Shown one piece after another: positions 16,212 to 25,328 of a stretch of DNA of 53,558 nucleotides. The stretch comes from Rhodobacter sp. (GTDB lineage: Bacteria; Pseudomonadota; Alphaproteobacteria; Rhodobacterales; Rhodobacteraceae). The translations under genes were made by a program, and so were the position numbers. Below the pieces are notes generated by a model. It had not been told where the DNA came from, searched no databases, and worked only from the letters and a program-made list of their open reading frames with translations. The stretch lies in the NCBI GenBank assembly GCA_020250445.1, contig JADCEF010000043.1:1-53558 (forward strand), given 5' to 3'. Position 1 is the stretch's first letter. The number at the start of each line of letters is the position of its first letter.

Positions 16212-19200
16212 ATGGATCACCGGCTCAACGCTTCTTTTGATGCGGTCACCCTGGAACGGGCGCGCGGCTACGTGCAACAGGGGCTGGTCTCTTCCGTCGA
16301 ACTGGAGACGGATGGCACGCTCAGGGGGCTGGTGAAGAACGGGCGGGGGCAAAGCTACCGGCAGCGGATCGTTCTTGCGCACCGCTTTGTTGACGGCAAA
16401 TGTTCCTGCCCCGTTGGACACAATTGCAAGCATGTGGCCGCCGCAGTGATGGCATGGTCAAGGCGCGCCGGCGGCAGGATAGGACTGCCCGCACCTTTGC
16501 AGGGCTGGGTGACCCGGATCAATGACAGTGCCAGAGCGGCGGCAGCCCCCGGTTTGCGCCCGCGGGACTACCCGGACAGCGTGAAGGACCGCCTGCTTTA
16601 CGTGTTGGTCCCGAATGATCCGGCCGTCCGCATCGAGATGTTCAAGGGGCGCCTCAACGCTGCGGGTACGGGGTTTAACAGGTCTGTCCGGCGCTATGAT
16701 GCGCTGCATGTCCTGCGCAGCACCGAGCCGGCACAGTTCATCCGCCCGGTCGATCTGGAGCTTCTGGCGGCGTTGGCGCAGGGGCAGCTTTGGGATACGC
16801 ATTACAGCTTTGGCCTGCCGGGAATGTTCCGGATCCGGGGGCAGGATGCAACCGCCCTGATCCGTCGCTTGTGCGATACGGGACGTTTCCTGCATGACAG
16901 TTCCGCAGGGGTGCCGCTGGCCTGGTCTGAAAGATGCCCGGAGGCGCGGCTGGCCTGGCGCATGGCGGCAGACGGCAACCAGCGGCTTGGGTTTGAGGAG
17001 GACACGGGCCAGCCGCTTGGATTGCGTGGCCTGGAGGGGGCGACGTTCTGGCTCGATCCTGCGCAGGGGCAGATCGGTGTCCTTGCCCATCCGGTGGCAC
17101 CCGATGTGCTGCGTCTGGTCATGGGCAGTCCTGATGTCGCGCCCGATGATGCCGAAGGGCTGGCTGCGGCCCTGCCAGACACCCTTGCGGACCTTGCGCT
17201 TCCCCGACCGCGCGCGGTCCGCCGGACACGGCGTGCGGCCAGGCAAAGGATCGCGCGGCTGACGCTGGGGGCCGAGACGGCGCGGGACGGATCAAGGGGC
17301 TGGGGCAGTTCCGTGCAACTGCCGGTGTTGACATTGCGTTTCGCCTATGACGGGCAAGAGGTGGGGGACGACGGTGCAGAGCCGCGCCTGGTGGAAGACG
17401 GCGGGATCGTGACCCTGCTGCGGGACCCCGGCTGGGAAGCCGCCTGCAGGGCACGCCTGCTGCAGGCCGGTGCCCGCCCGGTTGAAGAGCTGGCGCTTTA
17501 TCGTCCGGGTAAGCGGATGCTGCAGTGCGATCTTGTCTTCGCAGCCGGTGAAGTGAACAGCGAAACCCTGCAACCGGTGCGCGAACACAACGCGCTGGAC
17601 TTTGCCTTCCGAACGATTCCCGGTTTGCAGCGCGAAGGGTGGGAGATCAACCAGACCGCCCGCTGGCCCTTTCGCAAAAGCACGGAGGTGGCCGGACTGA
17701 CGGTCGCAACCCGCCGCGAGGGCGGCGCGGCGTTTCAGGGCAATGACTGGTTTTCGCTGGGGTTTCAGGCCGAAATCGGTGGCAAGGCGGTGGATCTGGC
17801 CCCGCTTGTCGCGGCCTTTCTTGAACAGATGCGCGATGACTGGCACGGCCCCCCCGATGCCGCTGCGCTGGCGCAGCTTCTGGCGGATCGTCCGGTCTAT
17901 CTGAACCTGGGCAAGGCGGGTTATTCGGCCCTTGACCTCAGCCCGCTGGCACCCGTGTTGCATCTGTTCCTGACGCATTATGCCGAACTGGGCGCGCTGC
18001 ACCCGTCAGAGGCTTCGGTTGCGCGGCTTGTGCAGGAGGCGCTGTCGGGCAGCAGGGTTCGCTTTGCCGATCATGCGGGCATCGTGCCGCTGGCCCGCAG
18101 CCTTCAGGCGCTGGCTGCGGGCCAGCATATTGCCCCGCCCCAAGGGTTGAACGCGCTGTTGCGCGGATATCAGGCCTTTGGCATGGCCTGGATGGCAAGC
18201 CTGCTTGGGGCGGGTTTCGGCGCTGTTCTGGCCGATGACATGGGGCTGGGCAAGACGGTGCAGGTTCTTGCCCTGTTGCAGGCGCGGCGCGAGGCCGGGG
18301 CAAAGGGGCCGGCCCTGCTGATCGTGCCGACAAGCCTGCTGTATGGCTGGCAGTCCCAGGCGGCGCAGTTCACCCCCGGGCTGCGCCTTGTCACCTTGCA
18401 TGGCACGGGGCGCGCAGACCTGCGCGACGACGCCCTTCAGGCCGATCTGGTGGTCACGACCTATCCGCTGCTGGCGCGTGACAGCGGCTGGCTGGCGGCG
18501 CAGAACTGGCCGCTGGTCATTCTGGACGAGGCGCAGACCCTCAAGAACCCCGCCGCGCAGATGGCAAAGACCCTGCGCGACATTCCCGCCACGGGGCGGC
18601 TGGCGCTGACCGGCACCCCGCTGGAAAATTCGCTGCAGGATATCTGGACCTTGATCGACTGGATCAATCCGGGTTTGCTGGGCGACCGCAAGGGGTTTCA
18701 GAAGCACTTCCGCACCCCCATTGAAAAGCAGGGCGACAGGGCCGCGCAAGCCCGGCTCAACCGCCGCCTGCGCCCCTTCATGCTGCGCCGCACCAAAGGC
18801 CAGGTCGCGGCGGAACTTCCGCCCAAGACCGAAATACTGGAGCGGGTGGTGTTGCCGCGTTCGCAACAGACACTTTACGAATCCGTGCGCAGTGCGATGG
18901 ACCGGCGCGTGCGCGAAGCGATCACGGCGCGCGGACTGGCGGCAGCGCGGATCACCGTCCTGGATGCCCTGCTGAAACTGCGGCAGGTCTGCTGCGACCC
19001 CGGCCTTGTCAAGACAGAGGCCGCGCGCGCGGTGACCGACAGTGCCAAGCGCGCGCGGCTGCTGGAATTGCTGCAGGAACTGGTCGCGGAAGGCCGCCGG
19101 GTTCTGGTGTTCTCGCAATTCGTCGGGATGCTGGAACTGATCGAGGCCGATCTGAACCTGGCCGGCATCCCTTACCTTTGCCTGACCGGGCAGACCAAGA

Positions 19201-19559
19201 ACCGTGACAAGGTTCTTGCGGGCTTCGCGCAGGGTGACGCGCCGGTATTTCTGCTCAGCCTCAAGGCCGGCGGGGTGGGTCTGACCCTGACAGAGGCGGA
19301 TACCGTGATTCTGTATGACCCGTGGTGGAACCCGGCTGTCGAGCGTCAGGCGATGGACCGCACGCACCGGATCGGGCAGGACAGGCCGGTTTTCGTGCAC
19401 CGCCTTGTCGCAGCCGACACAGTTGAGGAGAAAATCCTTCACATGCAGGCGCGCAAGCAGGCCCTTGCCGATGCGCTGTTTGACGAGGATGCGGGCGCCG
19501 CAGAGGCCTTGCTGGATGAGGCCACGGTGCAGGACCTGTTTGCCCCCCTCGGCCCGTGA
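16212..19559 (+). CDS. SWIM zinc-finger SNF2-family helicase
   Basis: A 1115-residue Swi2/Snf2-type ATPase. The N-terminal SWIM zinc finger CSCPVGHNCKHVAAA (about residues 64-78) is followed by a long SNF2-associated region. The helicase core comes next: Walker A in DDMGLGKTVQV (about 675), the DEAQ box in VILDEAQTLKNPAAQ (about 770), motif III LTGTPLENSLQDIW, and the C-terminal lobe with VLVFSQFVGM and DRTHRIGQDRPVFVHRLVA (about 1047-1065). Such proteins remodel nucleoprotein or displace RNA polymerase (RapA-like) using ATP. It stands alone between two IS elements with no methylase, nuclease or restriction partner, so a defence role is only a possibility. Start ATG 16212 follows a G-rich tract. 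Intact. Confidence 0.88.
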   Translation: MDHRLNASFDAVTLERARGYVQQGLVSSVELETDGTLRGLVKNGRGQSYRQRIVLAHRFVDGKCSCPVGHNCKHVAAAVMAWSRRAGGRIGLPAPLQGWVTRINDSARAAAAPGLRPRDYPDSVKDRLLYVLVPNDPAVRIEMFKGRLNAAGTGFNRSVRRYDALHVLRSTEPAQFIRPVDLELLAALAQGQLWDTHYSFGLPGMFRIRGQDATALIRRLCDTGRFLHDSSAGVPLAWSERCPEARLAWRMAADGNQRLGFEEDTGQPLGLRGLEGATFWLDPAQGQIGVLAHPVAPDVLRLVMGSPDVAPDDAEGLAAALPDTLADLALPRPRAVRRTRRAARQRIARLTLGAETARDGSRGWGSSVQLPVLTLRFAYDGQEVGDDGAEPRLVEDGGIVTLLRDPGWEAACRARLLQAGARPVEELALYRPGKRMLQCDLVFAAGEVNSETLQPVREHNALDFAFRTIPGLQREGWEINQTARWPFRKSTEVAGLTVATRREGGAAFQGNDWFSLGFQAEIGGKAVDLAPLVAAFLEQMRDDWHGPPDAAALAQLLADRPVYLNLGKAGYSALDLSPLAPVLHLFLTHYAELGALHPSEASVARLVQEALSGSRVRFADHAGIVPLARSLQALAAGQHIAPPQGLNALLRGYQAFGMAWMASLLGAGFGAVLADDMGLGKTVQVLALLQARREAGAKGPALLIVPTSLLYGWQSQAAQFTPGLRLVTLHGTGRADLRDDALQADLVVTTYPLLARDSGWLAAQNWPLVILDEAQTLKNPAAQMAKTLRDIPATGRLALTGTPLENSLQDIWTLIDWINPGLLGDRKGFQKHFRTPIEKQGDRAAQARLNRRLRPFMLRRTKGQVAAELPPKTEILERVVLPRSQQTLYESVRSAMDRRVREAITARGLAAARITVLDALLKLRQVCCDPGLVKTEAARAVTDSAKRARLLELLQELVAEGRRVLVFSQFVGMLELIEADLNLAGIPYLCLTGQTKNRDKVLAGFAQGDAPVFLLSLKAGGVGLTLTEADTVILYDPWWNPAVERQAMDRTHRIGQDRPVFVHRLVAADTVEEKILHMQARKQALADALFDEDAGAAEALLDEATVQDLFAPLGP

Positions 19560-19822
19560 CGGACGCGGGACGGGCAGGCAGGCTGTCGGCACCCGGCATC
19601 GGCGCCGCGCCTGTGGCGGCGGGTCGCAGCGCAAGCCCTTCGTCAGATGATGCGTCCTGGGCATGTGCCTGCGTGCCAGCTGCGGCCACCTGACCTTGCA
19701 GACTGAACTCTGTCAGGCTTTGCATGGCAGCCTGCCTTCCCGCTTGGCGCCGGTCGCCACAGGTAACAGCCTGGATGCAGGGCATGTCGGAAAGCGCACT
19801 CATTCTCAGAGTGATTACCTGA
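19560..19822. other. Spacer between helicase and IS5 element
   Basis: About 260 bp. Nothing coding is recognised. Its last three bases (TGA, 19820-19822) are one copy of the IS5 target duplication. Confidence 0.4.
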
Positions 19823-20753
19823 GAGCCTGACTTGAAACGAATTGAGTGAGTTCAGCAGGTTGTGAGTCTGTTCGGTTGCAAGGCTGCGCGCAGACCACGA
19901 TGGCTTGAACCGAACTCACCCGATTCCGACATGCCCCATTGGGCGACAGGTCCGCAAGTGATTGGACCGACGCGGAATGGGCGCTTGTGGAGCCGCTGAT
20001 GCCTGCGGTCAGGCCTGTCGGTCGCCCCCGTCGGACAGATCTGCACGGTGTGTCCGACGCGATCCTGTCCACCGCGACGACCGGTTGCCAATGGCGCATG
20101 CTGCCCGATGATGTCCCGCCGGTTTCCACGGTGCGCGGCTGTTTCTGCGCGTGGCGCAGGGATGGTCTGCCGGAGGGGATCAACGGCAAACCGATCAGAA
20201 TCGCACGTCTGGCCGAGGGCCGCAAAGCCGCGCCGATGGCCGACATCATCGACAGCCAGAGCGTTAAAGCCACGGAAAGTAGGGGGGTTACAGGATATGG
20301 CACCGGTAAGCGGATCAAGGGGCGCAAACGCCATATCGTCACCGATACGACCGGATTGCCCGTCGCGACCAGGGTCCACGGCACCGGAATTCAGGACCGC
20401 GATGGCGCGCCGGATGTGCTGGCGGTTGTCGCTGCGCGCTCTCCCATGCTGCGCCATATCTTTGCCGACGGCGGCCATGCCGGCCCCAAACTGCGGGACG
20501 CCCTGAAAGCTGCCGGACGATGGACCGTCCGGATTGTCAAACGCTCCGACATCGCAAATGGCTTCGCTGGCCTGCCCCGCCGACGGGTCGCCGGGCATAC
20601 CCTTGCCTGGCCGGGGCGGTGCCGCCACCCGTCAAAGGACCGGGAAAGATCGATCGCCAGCGCCAAGGCATGGGCCCTTATTGCCCGCATCCGACGCGTC
20701 ACCCGCTATCTCGCAAGGATATGAAAACGCTCGCATAGTTTTGAATCAGACTC
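19823..20753 (+). mobile_element. IS5-family element (IS1031/IS402-like), ends and target duplication visible
   Basis: The left end GAGCCTGACTTGAAA (19823-19837) is an imperfect inverted copy of the right end ttttgaatcagactc (20739-20753). The element is 931 bp. It is flanked on both sides by TGA (19820-19822 and 20754-20756), fitting the TNA target duplications of this IS5 subgroup. It carries one transposase gene and lies 40 bp upstream of ilvA in the same orientation. Confidence 0.82.
19939..20724 (+). pseudogene. IS5-family transposase lacking the catalytic Glu
   Basis: A 261-codon frame beginning at TTG 19939. It contains DWTDAEWALVEPLMPAVRPV, TGCQWRMLP, the first Asp in DIIDSQSVKATES, the conserved GTGKRIKGRKRHIVTDT and the second Asp in HIFADGGHAGPKL. 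Where family members read VVERTFAWLGRCRR, this copy reads VAGHTLAWPGRCRH, so the third acidic residue (Glu) is Gly. The ends of the element are intact, but the enzyme should be catalytically dead. It could still be mobilised in trans by a related copy. No ATG is present near the expected N-terminus. Confidence 0.75.
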
Positions 20754-20793
20754 TGAGGCTTGTTTTTTCCGGCAGGGCACGCTTAATCGCCCG

Positions 20794-22041
20794 ATGACCC
20801 AGTTCACCGATGCGGCCCGCGCCGCCACCCGCGCCTTGCGCCAGCTCTTCCCGGAAACGCCGCTGCAGCGGAACGATCATCTGTGCCAGCAGTATGATGC
20901 CGAAATCTGGCTGAAACGCGAAGACCTCAGTCCTGTGCGCAGCTACAAGCTGCGTGGGGCCTTCACGGCGCTGCGCAAGCATCTTTCCGCCCATCCGGAC
21001 CAGCGGCTGTTTGTCTGCGCCAGTGCCGGGAACCATGCGCAGGGGGTGGCCTATGCCTGCCGCCATTTCGGCGTGCAGGGCACCATCTTCATGCCGGTGA
21101 CCACGCCGCAGCAGAAGATCGACAAGACCCGCACCTTCGGCGGCGACGCGGTGCAGATTGTGCTGACCGGCGACTATTTCGATCAGACCCTGGCCGCGGC
21201 GCAAGCGTTCTGCGCGCAGACCGGTGCCCATTTCCTGTCGCCCTTCGATGATCCGGATGTGATCGAGGGTCAGGCAAGCGTTGCCGTGGAAATACTCGGT
21301 CAGCTTGGCCGTGCGCCCGATCTGGTCATCCTGCCGGTGGGTGGCGGCGGGCTGGCATCGGGTGTCACGGGCTATCTGCGCGATTGCGCCCCCGAAACGA
21401 CCTACCGCTTTGTCGAGCCGCTGGGGGGGGCCAGCCTGACGGCAGCCCTGGCGGCGGGCGCGCCCGACACCTTGCCCCGCGTCAACAGCTTTGTCGATGG
21501 CGCGGCGGTGGCGCGGATCGGGGCAAACAACTATTCCCGCCTGAACTGGATCGACCCGGCGCATGTGCTGCTGGCCCCCGAAGACCGCATCTGCGTCACC
21601 ATGCTGCAATTCCTGAACATCGAGGGCATCGTTCTGGAACCGGCGGGTGCGCTGGCGGTGGATGTGCTGCCCGATCTGGCCGAAACGATCCGTGGCCGGA
21701 CGGTGGTTTGCGTCACATCCGGCGGCAATTTCGATTTCGAGCGTCTGCCAGAGGTGAAGGAACGCGCCCAGCGCTACTGCGGGGTGAAGAAGTACCTTAT
21801 CCTGCGCATGCCGCAGCGCCCCGGCGCGCTGCGCGAGTTCCTGATGATGCTGGGTCCGGATGATGACATCGCCCGGTTTGAATACCTCAAGAAATCGGCG
21901 CGCAATTTCGGATCGGTGCTGATCGGCATCGAAACCCGCGAGGCGCTGAATTTCGATCAGCTGTTCGGGCGCATGGATGCGGCAGGCTTTACCTACCGCG
22001 ACATCACCCGGGACGAGGCGCTGGCCGAATTCCTGATCTGA
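20794..22041 (+). CDS. ilvA: Threonine ammonia-lyase (biosynthetic threonine dehydratase)
   Basis: A 415-residue PLP enzyme that deaminates threonine to 2-oxobutyrate, the first step of isoleucine synthesis. The PLP lysine is Lys52 in SYKLRGAF. The phosphate-binding and substrate loops appear as CASAGNHAQGVA and VGGGGLASGV. The C-terminal ACT-like domain (PGALREFLMMLGPDDDIARF onward) is the short single-copy type. Full length and intact. An IS5 element ends 40 bp before the ATG, so the native promoter may have been displaced or replaced. No clear Shine-Dalgarno is visible. First gene of the core-like region. Confidence 0.92.
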   Translation: MTQFTDAARAATRALRQLFPETPLQRNDHLCQQYDAEIWLKREDLSPVRSYKLRGAFTALRKHLSAHPDQRLFVCASAGNHAQGVAYACRHFGVQGTIFMPVTTPQQKIDKTRTFGGDAVQIVLTGDYFDQTLAAAQAFCAQTGAHFLSPFDDPDVIEGQASVAVEILGQLGRAPDLVILPVGGGGLASGVTGYLRDCAPETTYRFVEPLGGASLTAALAAGAPDTLPRVNSFVDGAAVARIGANNYSRLNWIDPAHVLLAPEDRICVTMLQFLNIEGIVLEPAGALAVDVLPDLAETIRGRTVVCVTSGGNFDFERLPEVKERAQRYCGVKKYLILRMPQRPGALREFLMMLGPDDDIARFEYLKKSARNFGSVLIGIETREALNFDQLFGRMDAAGFTYRDITRDEALAEFLI

Positions 22042-22046
22042 CCGGC

Positions 22047-22373
22047 TCAGGCGGCCCGGCTGCCGCCGAGGCCAGCCTCAAAGGCCCGGCGGGTTGCCGC
22101 AAAGCTTTCCGCCACCTCTGCCACATCCACCGCAGCGCCCACTGCCGCGCGCTTTTCGCCCGCGCTGCACAGGGCCGCCAGGTGCCGGAACCCAAGGTTC
22201 AGCGCGCTTCCCTTCAGGAAGTGCAGATCCGCCTCCAAAGTCGGATCGGGTTTTCCGGCCAGCAGCCGCGCCACCGCAGCATCTGATTCGGTCAGGAACA
22301 TCTCTACCACCTCCGCGAAATCGGCGGCGCCAATTTCCCCGCGCAGGCTCGCTACGCGATCCCAGTCGATCAT
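22047..22373 (-). CDS. Hpt-domain phosphotransfer protein
   Basis: A 108-residue single-domain histidine phosphotransfer protein. The phosphorylatable residue is His51 in DLHFLKGSALNLGFRHL, the Hpt signature. ATG 22373 has AAGGAG 7 bp upstream, which decides the start; the frame continues further up without homology. It is transcribed divergently from a REC-PP2C protein, so it may pass phosphate to or from that receiver. No hybrid histidine kinase is nearby. Convergent with ilvA, 5 bp apart. Confidence 0.85.
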   Translation of the reverse strand: MIDWDRVASLRGEIGAADFAEVVEMFLTESDAAVARLLAGKPDPTLEADLHFLKGSALNLGFRHLAALCSAGEKRAAVGAAVDVAEVAESFAATRRAFEAGLGGSRAA

Positions 22374-22538
22374 GTCATACTCCTTGCCCCGGCTTGCGCC
22401 TTTACACACAGGGCCAGTCTGGCCCGGCAGCCTTAACGCCCGGTAATCCGAAAAGGCGGTACAAAAAGAATCTGTCATTATCTTTATCGTTCACCCGTCC
22501 TTAACCAGGATCGGACAACCCTGCGGATCACGATCGAT

Positions 22539-23828
22539 ATGGAGGTCATCGTGCAGGCAGAGTTCCTTTTTGTTCCGGACCCGAAGGTGAGCAACAACCC
22601 CATTGTCCCGCGCCGCGTTCTGGTGGTCGATGACAGTGCCGCCCAGCGCCGCGTTCTGTCCCTGTCCCTTGCCCGCTGGGGGTACCGGGTGACAGAGGCC
22701 GACTCGGGCGAGGCGGCGCTGAAGCTGTGCCAGGATACGGCCTTTCACATGATCCTCAGTGACTGGGGCATGCCGGGGATGAGCGGGCTGGACCTGTGCC
22801 GCGCGGTCCGTGCCATGCCGCACGACGGCTACGGCTATTTCATTCTGCTGACGTCGAAATCCGACAAGGCCGAAGTGGCCGACGGGCTGGATGCCGGGGC
22901 GGATGATTTCCTGTCAAAGCCGATCAACCCAGATGAACTGCGCGCCCGCATGCGCGCCGGCGAACGTGTGCTGACCATGCAGCAGGAACTGCTGGAAAAG
23001 AACCGCCTTGTCCGCTCTACCTTGGACGAACTTCAGGCCGTGTATGATTCGCTTGACCGCGATCTGATCGAGGCGCGAAAGGTGCAGCAGACCTTCGTGC
23101 GCGAACGCCACCGCGATTTCGGGCATGCCGCGGTGTCGATCCTGCTGCGGCCTTCGGGCCATGTCGGCGGCGATCTGGTGGGGTGGTTCCGCATCGATTC
23201 GCGGCGTGTTGCCGTTTATGCCGTCGATGTTTCGGGTCACGGCGTTGCCTCGGCGATGATGACGGCGCGGCTTGCAGGCCATTTGTCCGGGGCGGCACCG
23301 GAACTGAACTATGCCCTGTCTGCCGGGGCGAATGGCGAGATTCAGGCCCTTCCGCCCGAGGCTGTCGCCGCCCGGTTCAACCGCATGATGATCGACGACA
23401 TGCAGGTGGATCAGTATTTCACCATGGCCTATGCCGAAGTTGATCTGGAAACCGGGCACGTCGCCCTGGTACAGGCCGGCCATCCGCATCCGGCCATCCT
23501 GCGGGCGGATGGCGCGGTGGAATATCTGGGCGAGGGCGGCCTTCCCGTGGGCCTGATCGGCGCGGCGGGCTATGACCGGATCGAGGCACAGCTTCGCCCC
23601 GGCGACAGGTTGTTCCTGATGTCTGACGGCATCACCGAATGCGCCGATCCGACCGGCATCGAACTGGGCGAGGATGGACTTGCGCGCATCCTGCGGCAGC
23701 ACGCCCGGCTGACCAGCCCGGGCCTGATGGATGCGCTGGTGTCGGAACTGCAGCGCCACGCGGGGGGCCTTGATTTCCGCGATGACGTGTCCGGCGTCAT
23801 CTTCGACTGGCGCGGCCCCAGCCTGTAA
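22539..23828 (+). CDS. Response regulator with SpoIIE/PP2C phosphatase output
   Basis: A 429-residue fusion. The receiver domain spans about residues 25-140 with acidic Asp31/Asp32, phosphoacceptor Asp75 (LSDWGMPGMSG), Thr105 and Lys127 (FLSKPIN). A coiled-coil linker (about 140-190, QQELLEKNRLVRSTLDELQA) follows. The RsbU-like PP2C domain shows metal-binding Asp212 (VGGDLVGWF), Asp230 (YAVDVSGHGVASAM) and a later LMSDGITE. Such proteins dephosphorylate an anti-anti-sigma factor in partner-switching stress responses. No STAS or anti-sigma gene is adjacent. The divergent Hpt gene is the likely partner. The last 32 bp overlap the convergent Nudix gene. Confidence 0.88.
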   Translation: MEVIVQAEFLFVPDPKVSNNPIVPRRVLVVDDSAAQRRVLSLSLARWGYRVTEADSGEAALKLCQDTAFHMILSDWGMPGMSGLDLCRAVRAMPHDGYGYFILLTSKSDKAEVADGLDAGADDFLSKPINPDELRARMRAGERVLTMQQELLEKNRLVRSTLDELQAVYDSLDRDLIEARKVQQTFVRERHRDFGHAAVSILLRPSGHVGGDLVGWFRIDSRRVAVYAVDVSGHGVASAMMTARLAGHLSGAAPELNYALSAGANGEIQALPPEAVAARFNRMMIDDMQVDQYFTMAYAEVDLETGHVALVQAGHPHPAILRADGAVEYLGEGGLPVGLIGAAGYDRIEAQLRPGDRLFLMSDGITECADPTGIELGEDGLARILRQHARLTSPGLMDALVSELQRHAGGLDFRDDVSGVIFDWRGPSL

Positions 23829-24255
23829 GGGATGCCAGCATGGCGCGGTCGCCGGGGTTTCCAAGGCGCGCCACGGCTTCGTTGACCGGCAGCCAGACGG
23901 CTGTATGGCCCGCCTCGCTTGGCGGGCCAAGGCGCAGGACCGGGCGGGCCAGGTAGACCGCACACAGCTTTTCCGCCCAAAGGTCGTATTCCGGCATATA
24001 GGTAAAGCGCCGGAAGGCACCGATGCGCCGGATCACATCGATCTTCCATCCGGTTTCTTCGATCACCTCGCGGTGCAGGGCGGCAACCGGGTGTTCGCCC
24101 GCATCAATGCCGCCGCCGGGCAACTGGAATTCAGGCTCCGGGGCCACCTGAAAGGTTGTCAGGACGCTGTCGCCCCGCAACAGCACCGCATAGACCCCCG
24201 GTCTGCGCCGATAGCGCTGGCCAGGCTTCAGCGGCTCTCCATAGCGTCTGATCAT
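23797..24255 (-). CDS. Nudix hydrolase
   Basis: A 152-residue Nudix protein. The box GGGIDAGEHPVAALHREVIE plus ETGW fits G-x5-E-x7-REUxEExGU with all metal-binding Glu residues. The N-terminus (RRRPGVYAVLLRGDSVLTTF) is the usual beta strand. It hydrolyses a nucleoside-diphosphate derivative; the substrate is unknown. Its 3' end overlaps the REC-PP2C gene on the other strand by 32 bp, and its start is 77 bp from divergent hslO. Confidence 0.87.
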   Translation of the reverse strand: MIRRYGEPLKPGQRYRRRPGVYAVLLRGDSVLTTFQVAPEPEFQLPGGGIDAGEHPVAALHREVIEETGWKIDVIRRIGAFRRFTYMPEYDLWAEKLCAVYLARPVLRLGPPSEAGHTAVWLPVNEAVARLGNPGDRAMLASLTGWGRASRR

Positions 24256-24332
24256 GGCCCACCCTTGGTGCTTTGGTTGCCGTGCCTATATAGCTGCGGT
24301 ATGCCAAGGCCCACGCGGCAAGGAAACCCCCG

Positions 24333-25328
24333 ATGCTCGGACCACAACTCGCCTGGGACGATACCGTCCTGCCGTTTCAGCTTGACCGGTCAGATATCCG
24401 TGGCCGCGTTGCGCGGCTGGACGGGGTGCTGGACCGGGTCCTGTCGCAACACGCCTATCCGCCGCAGATCGAGGCGCTAGTCGCCGAAGCGTCGCTGCTG
24501 ACCGCGCTGATCGGGCAGACGATCAAGCTGCGCTGGCGGCTGTCGATTCAGGTGCGTGGCAGCGGAGCGGTGAAGATGATCGCCACCGATTACTATGGCC
24601 CGACCGAAGACGGGCAGGCGGCGCGCATTCGCGCCTATGCCAGTTTCGACAGGGACGGGATCGAAACGGATGATCCCTTCGCCCTGATCGGCGAGGGATA
24701 CTTTGCCATCCAGATCGATCAGGGCGAAGGTATGGTTCCCTATCAGGGCATCACACCCCTGGTCGGCGGATCCCTGTCTGCCTGTGCAGAGACGTATTTT
24801 GCCCAGTCCGAACAGTTGCCCACCCGTTTTTCCGTGACCTATGGCCGGTCCCAGACGCCCGGCACACGGCCGCATTGGCGCGCCGGCGGCGTGATGCTGC
24901 AACATATGCCCAAATCCTCGCTCGAGGCTGCGGCAGACGCCGGATCGGGCGAAGGTGGCTTGCTGTCTCATCGCGACCTTCTGGACGGGGCAGAAGGCGA
25001 AAACTGGACACGCGCAAACCTGCTTCTGGATACGGTCGAGGACCTGGAACTGATCGGCCCGTCAGTGCAGCCAACCGATCTGCTGGTGCGCCTGTTTCAC
25101 GAGGAAGGGCCGCGCGTGTTTGATGCGCAGCCTGTGCGGTTCGGCTGTTCCTGTTCAGCGCAAAAGGTGCGCCGGTCGCTGTCGATCTATTCGGCGACGG
25201 ACATCGGCCAGATGACAACTGACGACGGCGTGCTGACCGCCGATTGCCAGTTCTGCGGTGCCCATTACGAGTTTGACCCCAGAACGCTTGGCCGTGATGC
25301 CCAAGAGGCTGCGGGCGAGCGTGATTGA
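24333..25328 (+). CDS. hslO: Redox-regulated chaperone Hsp33
   Basis: A 331-residue holdase chaperone activated by oxidative unfolding. The zinc-binding cysteines are Cys272-x-Cys274 (GCSCS) and Cys305-x2-Cys308 (DCQFCG), the CxC/CxxC redox switch. Earlier conserved segments include EASLLTALIGQTIKLRWRLS, LSIQVRGSGAVKMIATDYYG and QGITPLVGGSLSACAETYF. Length is slightly above the E. coli protein (292), as in other alphaproteobacteria. It overlaps the next gene by 8 bp if that gene starts at GTG 25321, forming an operon with the Nudix and CCA genes. Confidence 0.93.
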   Translation: MLGPQLAWDDTVLPFQLDRSDIRGRVARLDGVLDRVLSQHAYPPQIEALVAEASLLTALIGQTIKLRWRLSIQVRGSGAVKMIATDYYGPTEDGQAARIRAYASFDRDGIETDDPFALIGEGYFAIQIDQGEGMVPYQGITPLVGGSLSACAETYFAQSEQLPTRFSVTYGRSQTPGTRPHWRAGGVMLQHMPKSSLEAAADAGSGEGGLLSHRDLLDGAEGENWTRANLLLDTVEDLELIGPSVQPTDLLVRLFHEEGPRVFDAQPVRFGCSCSAQKVRRSLSIYSATDIGQMTTDDGVLTADCQFCGAHYEFDPRTLGRDAQEAAGERD

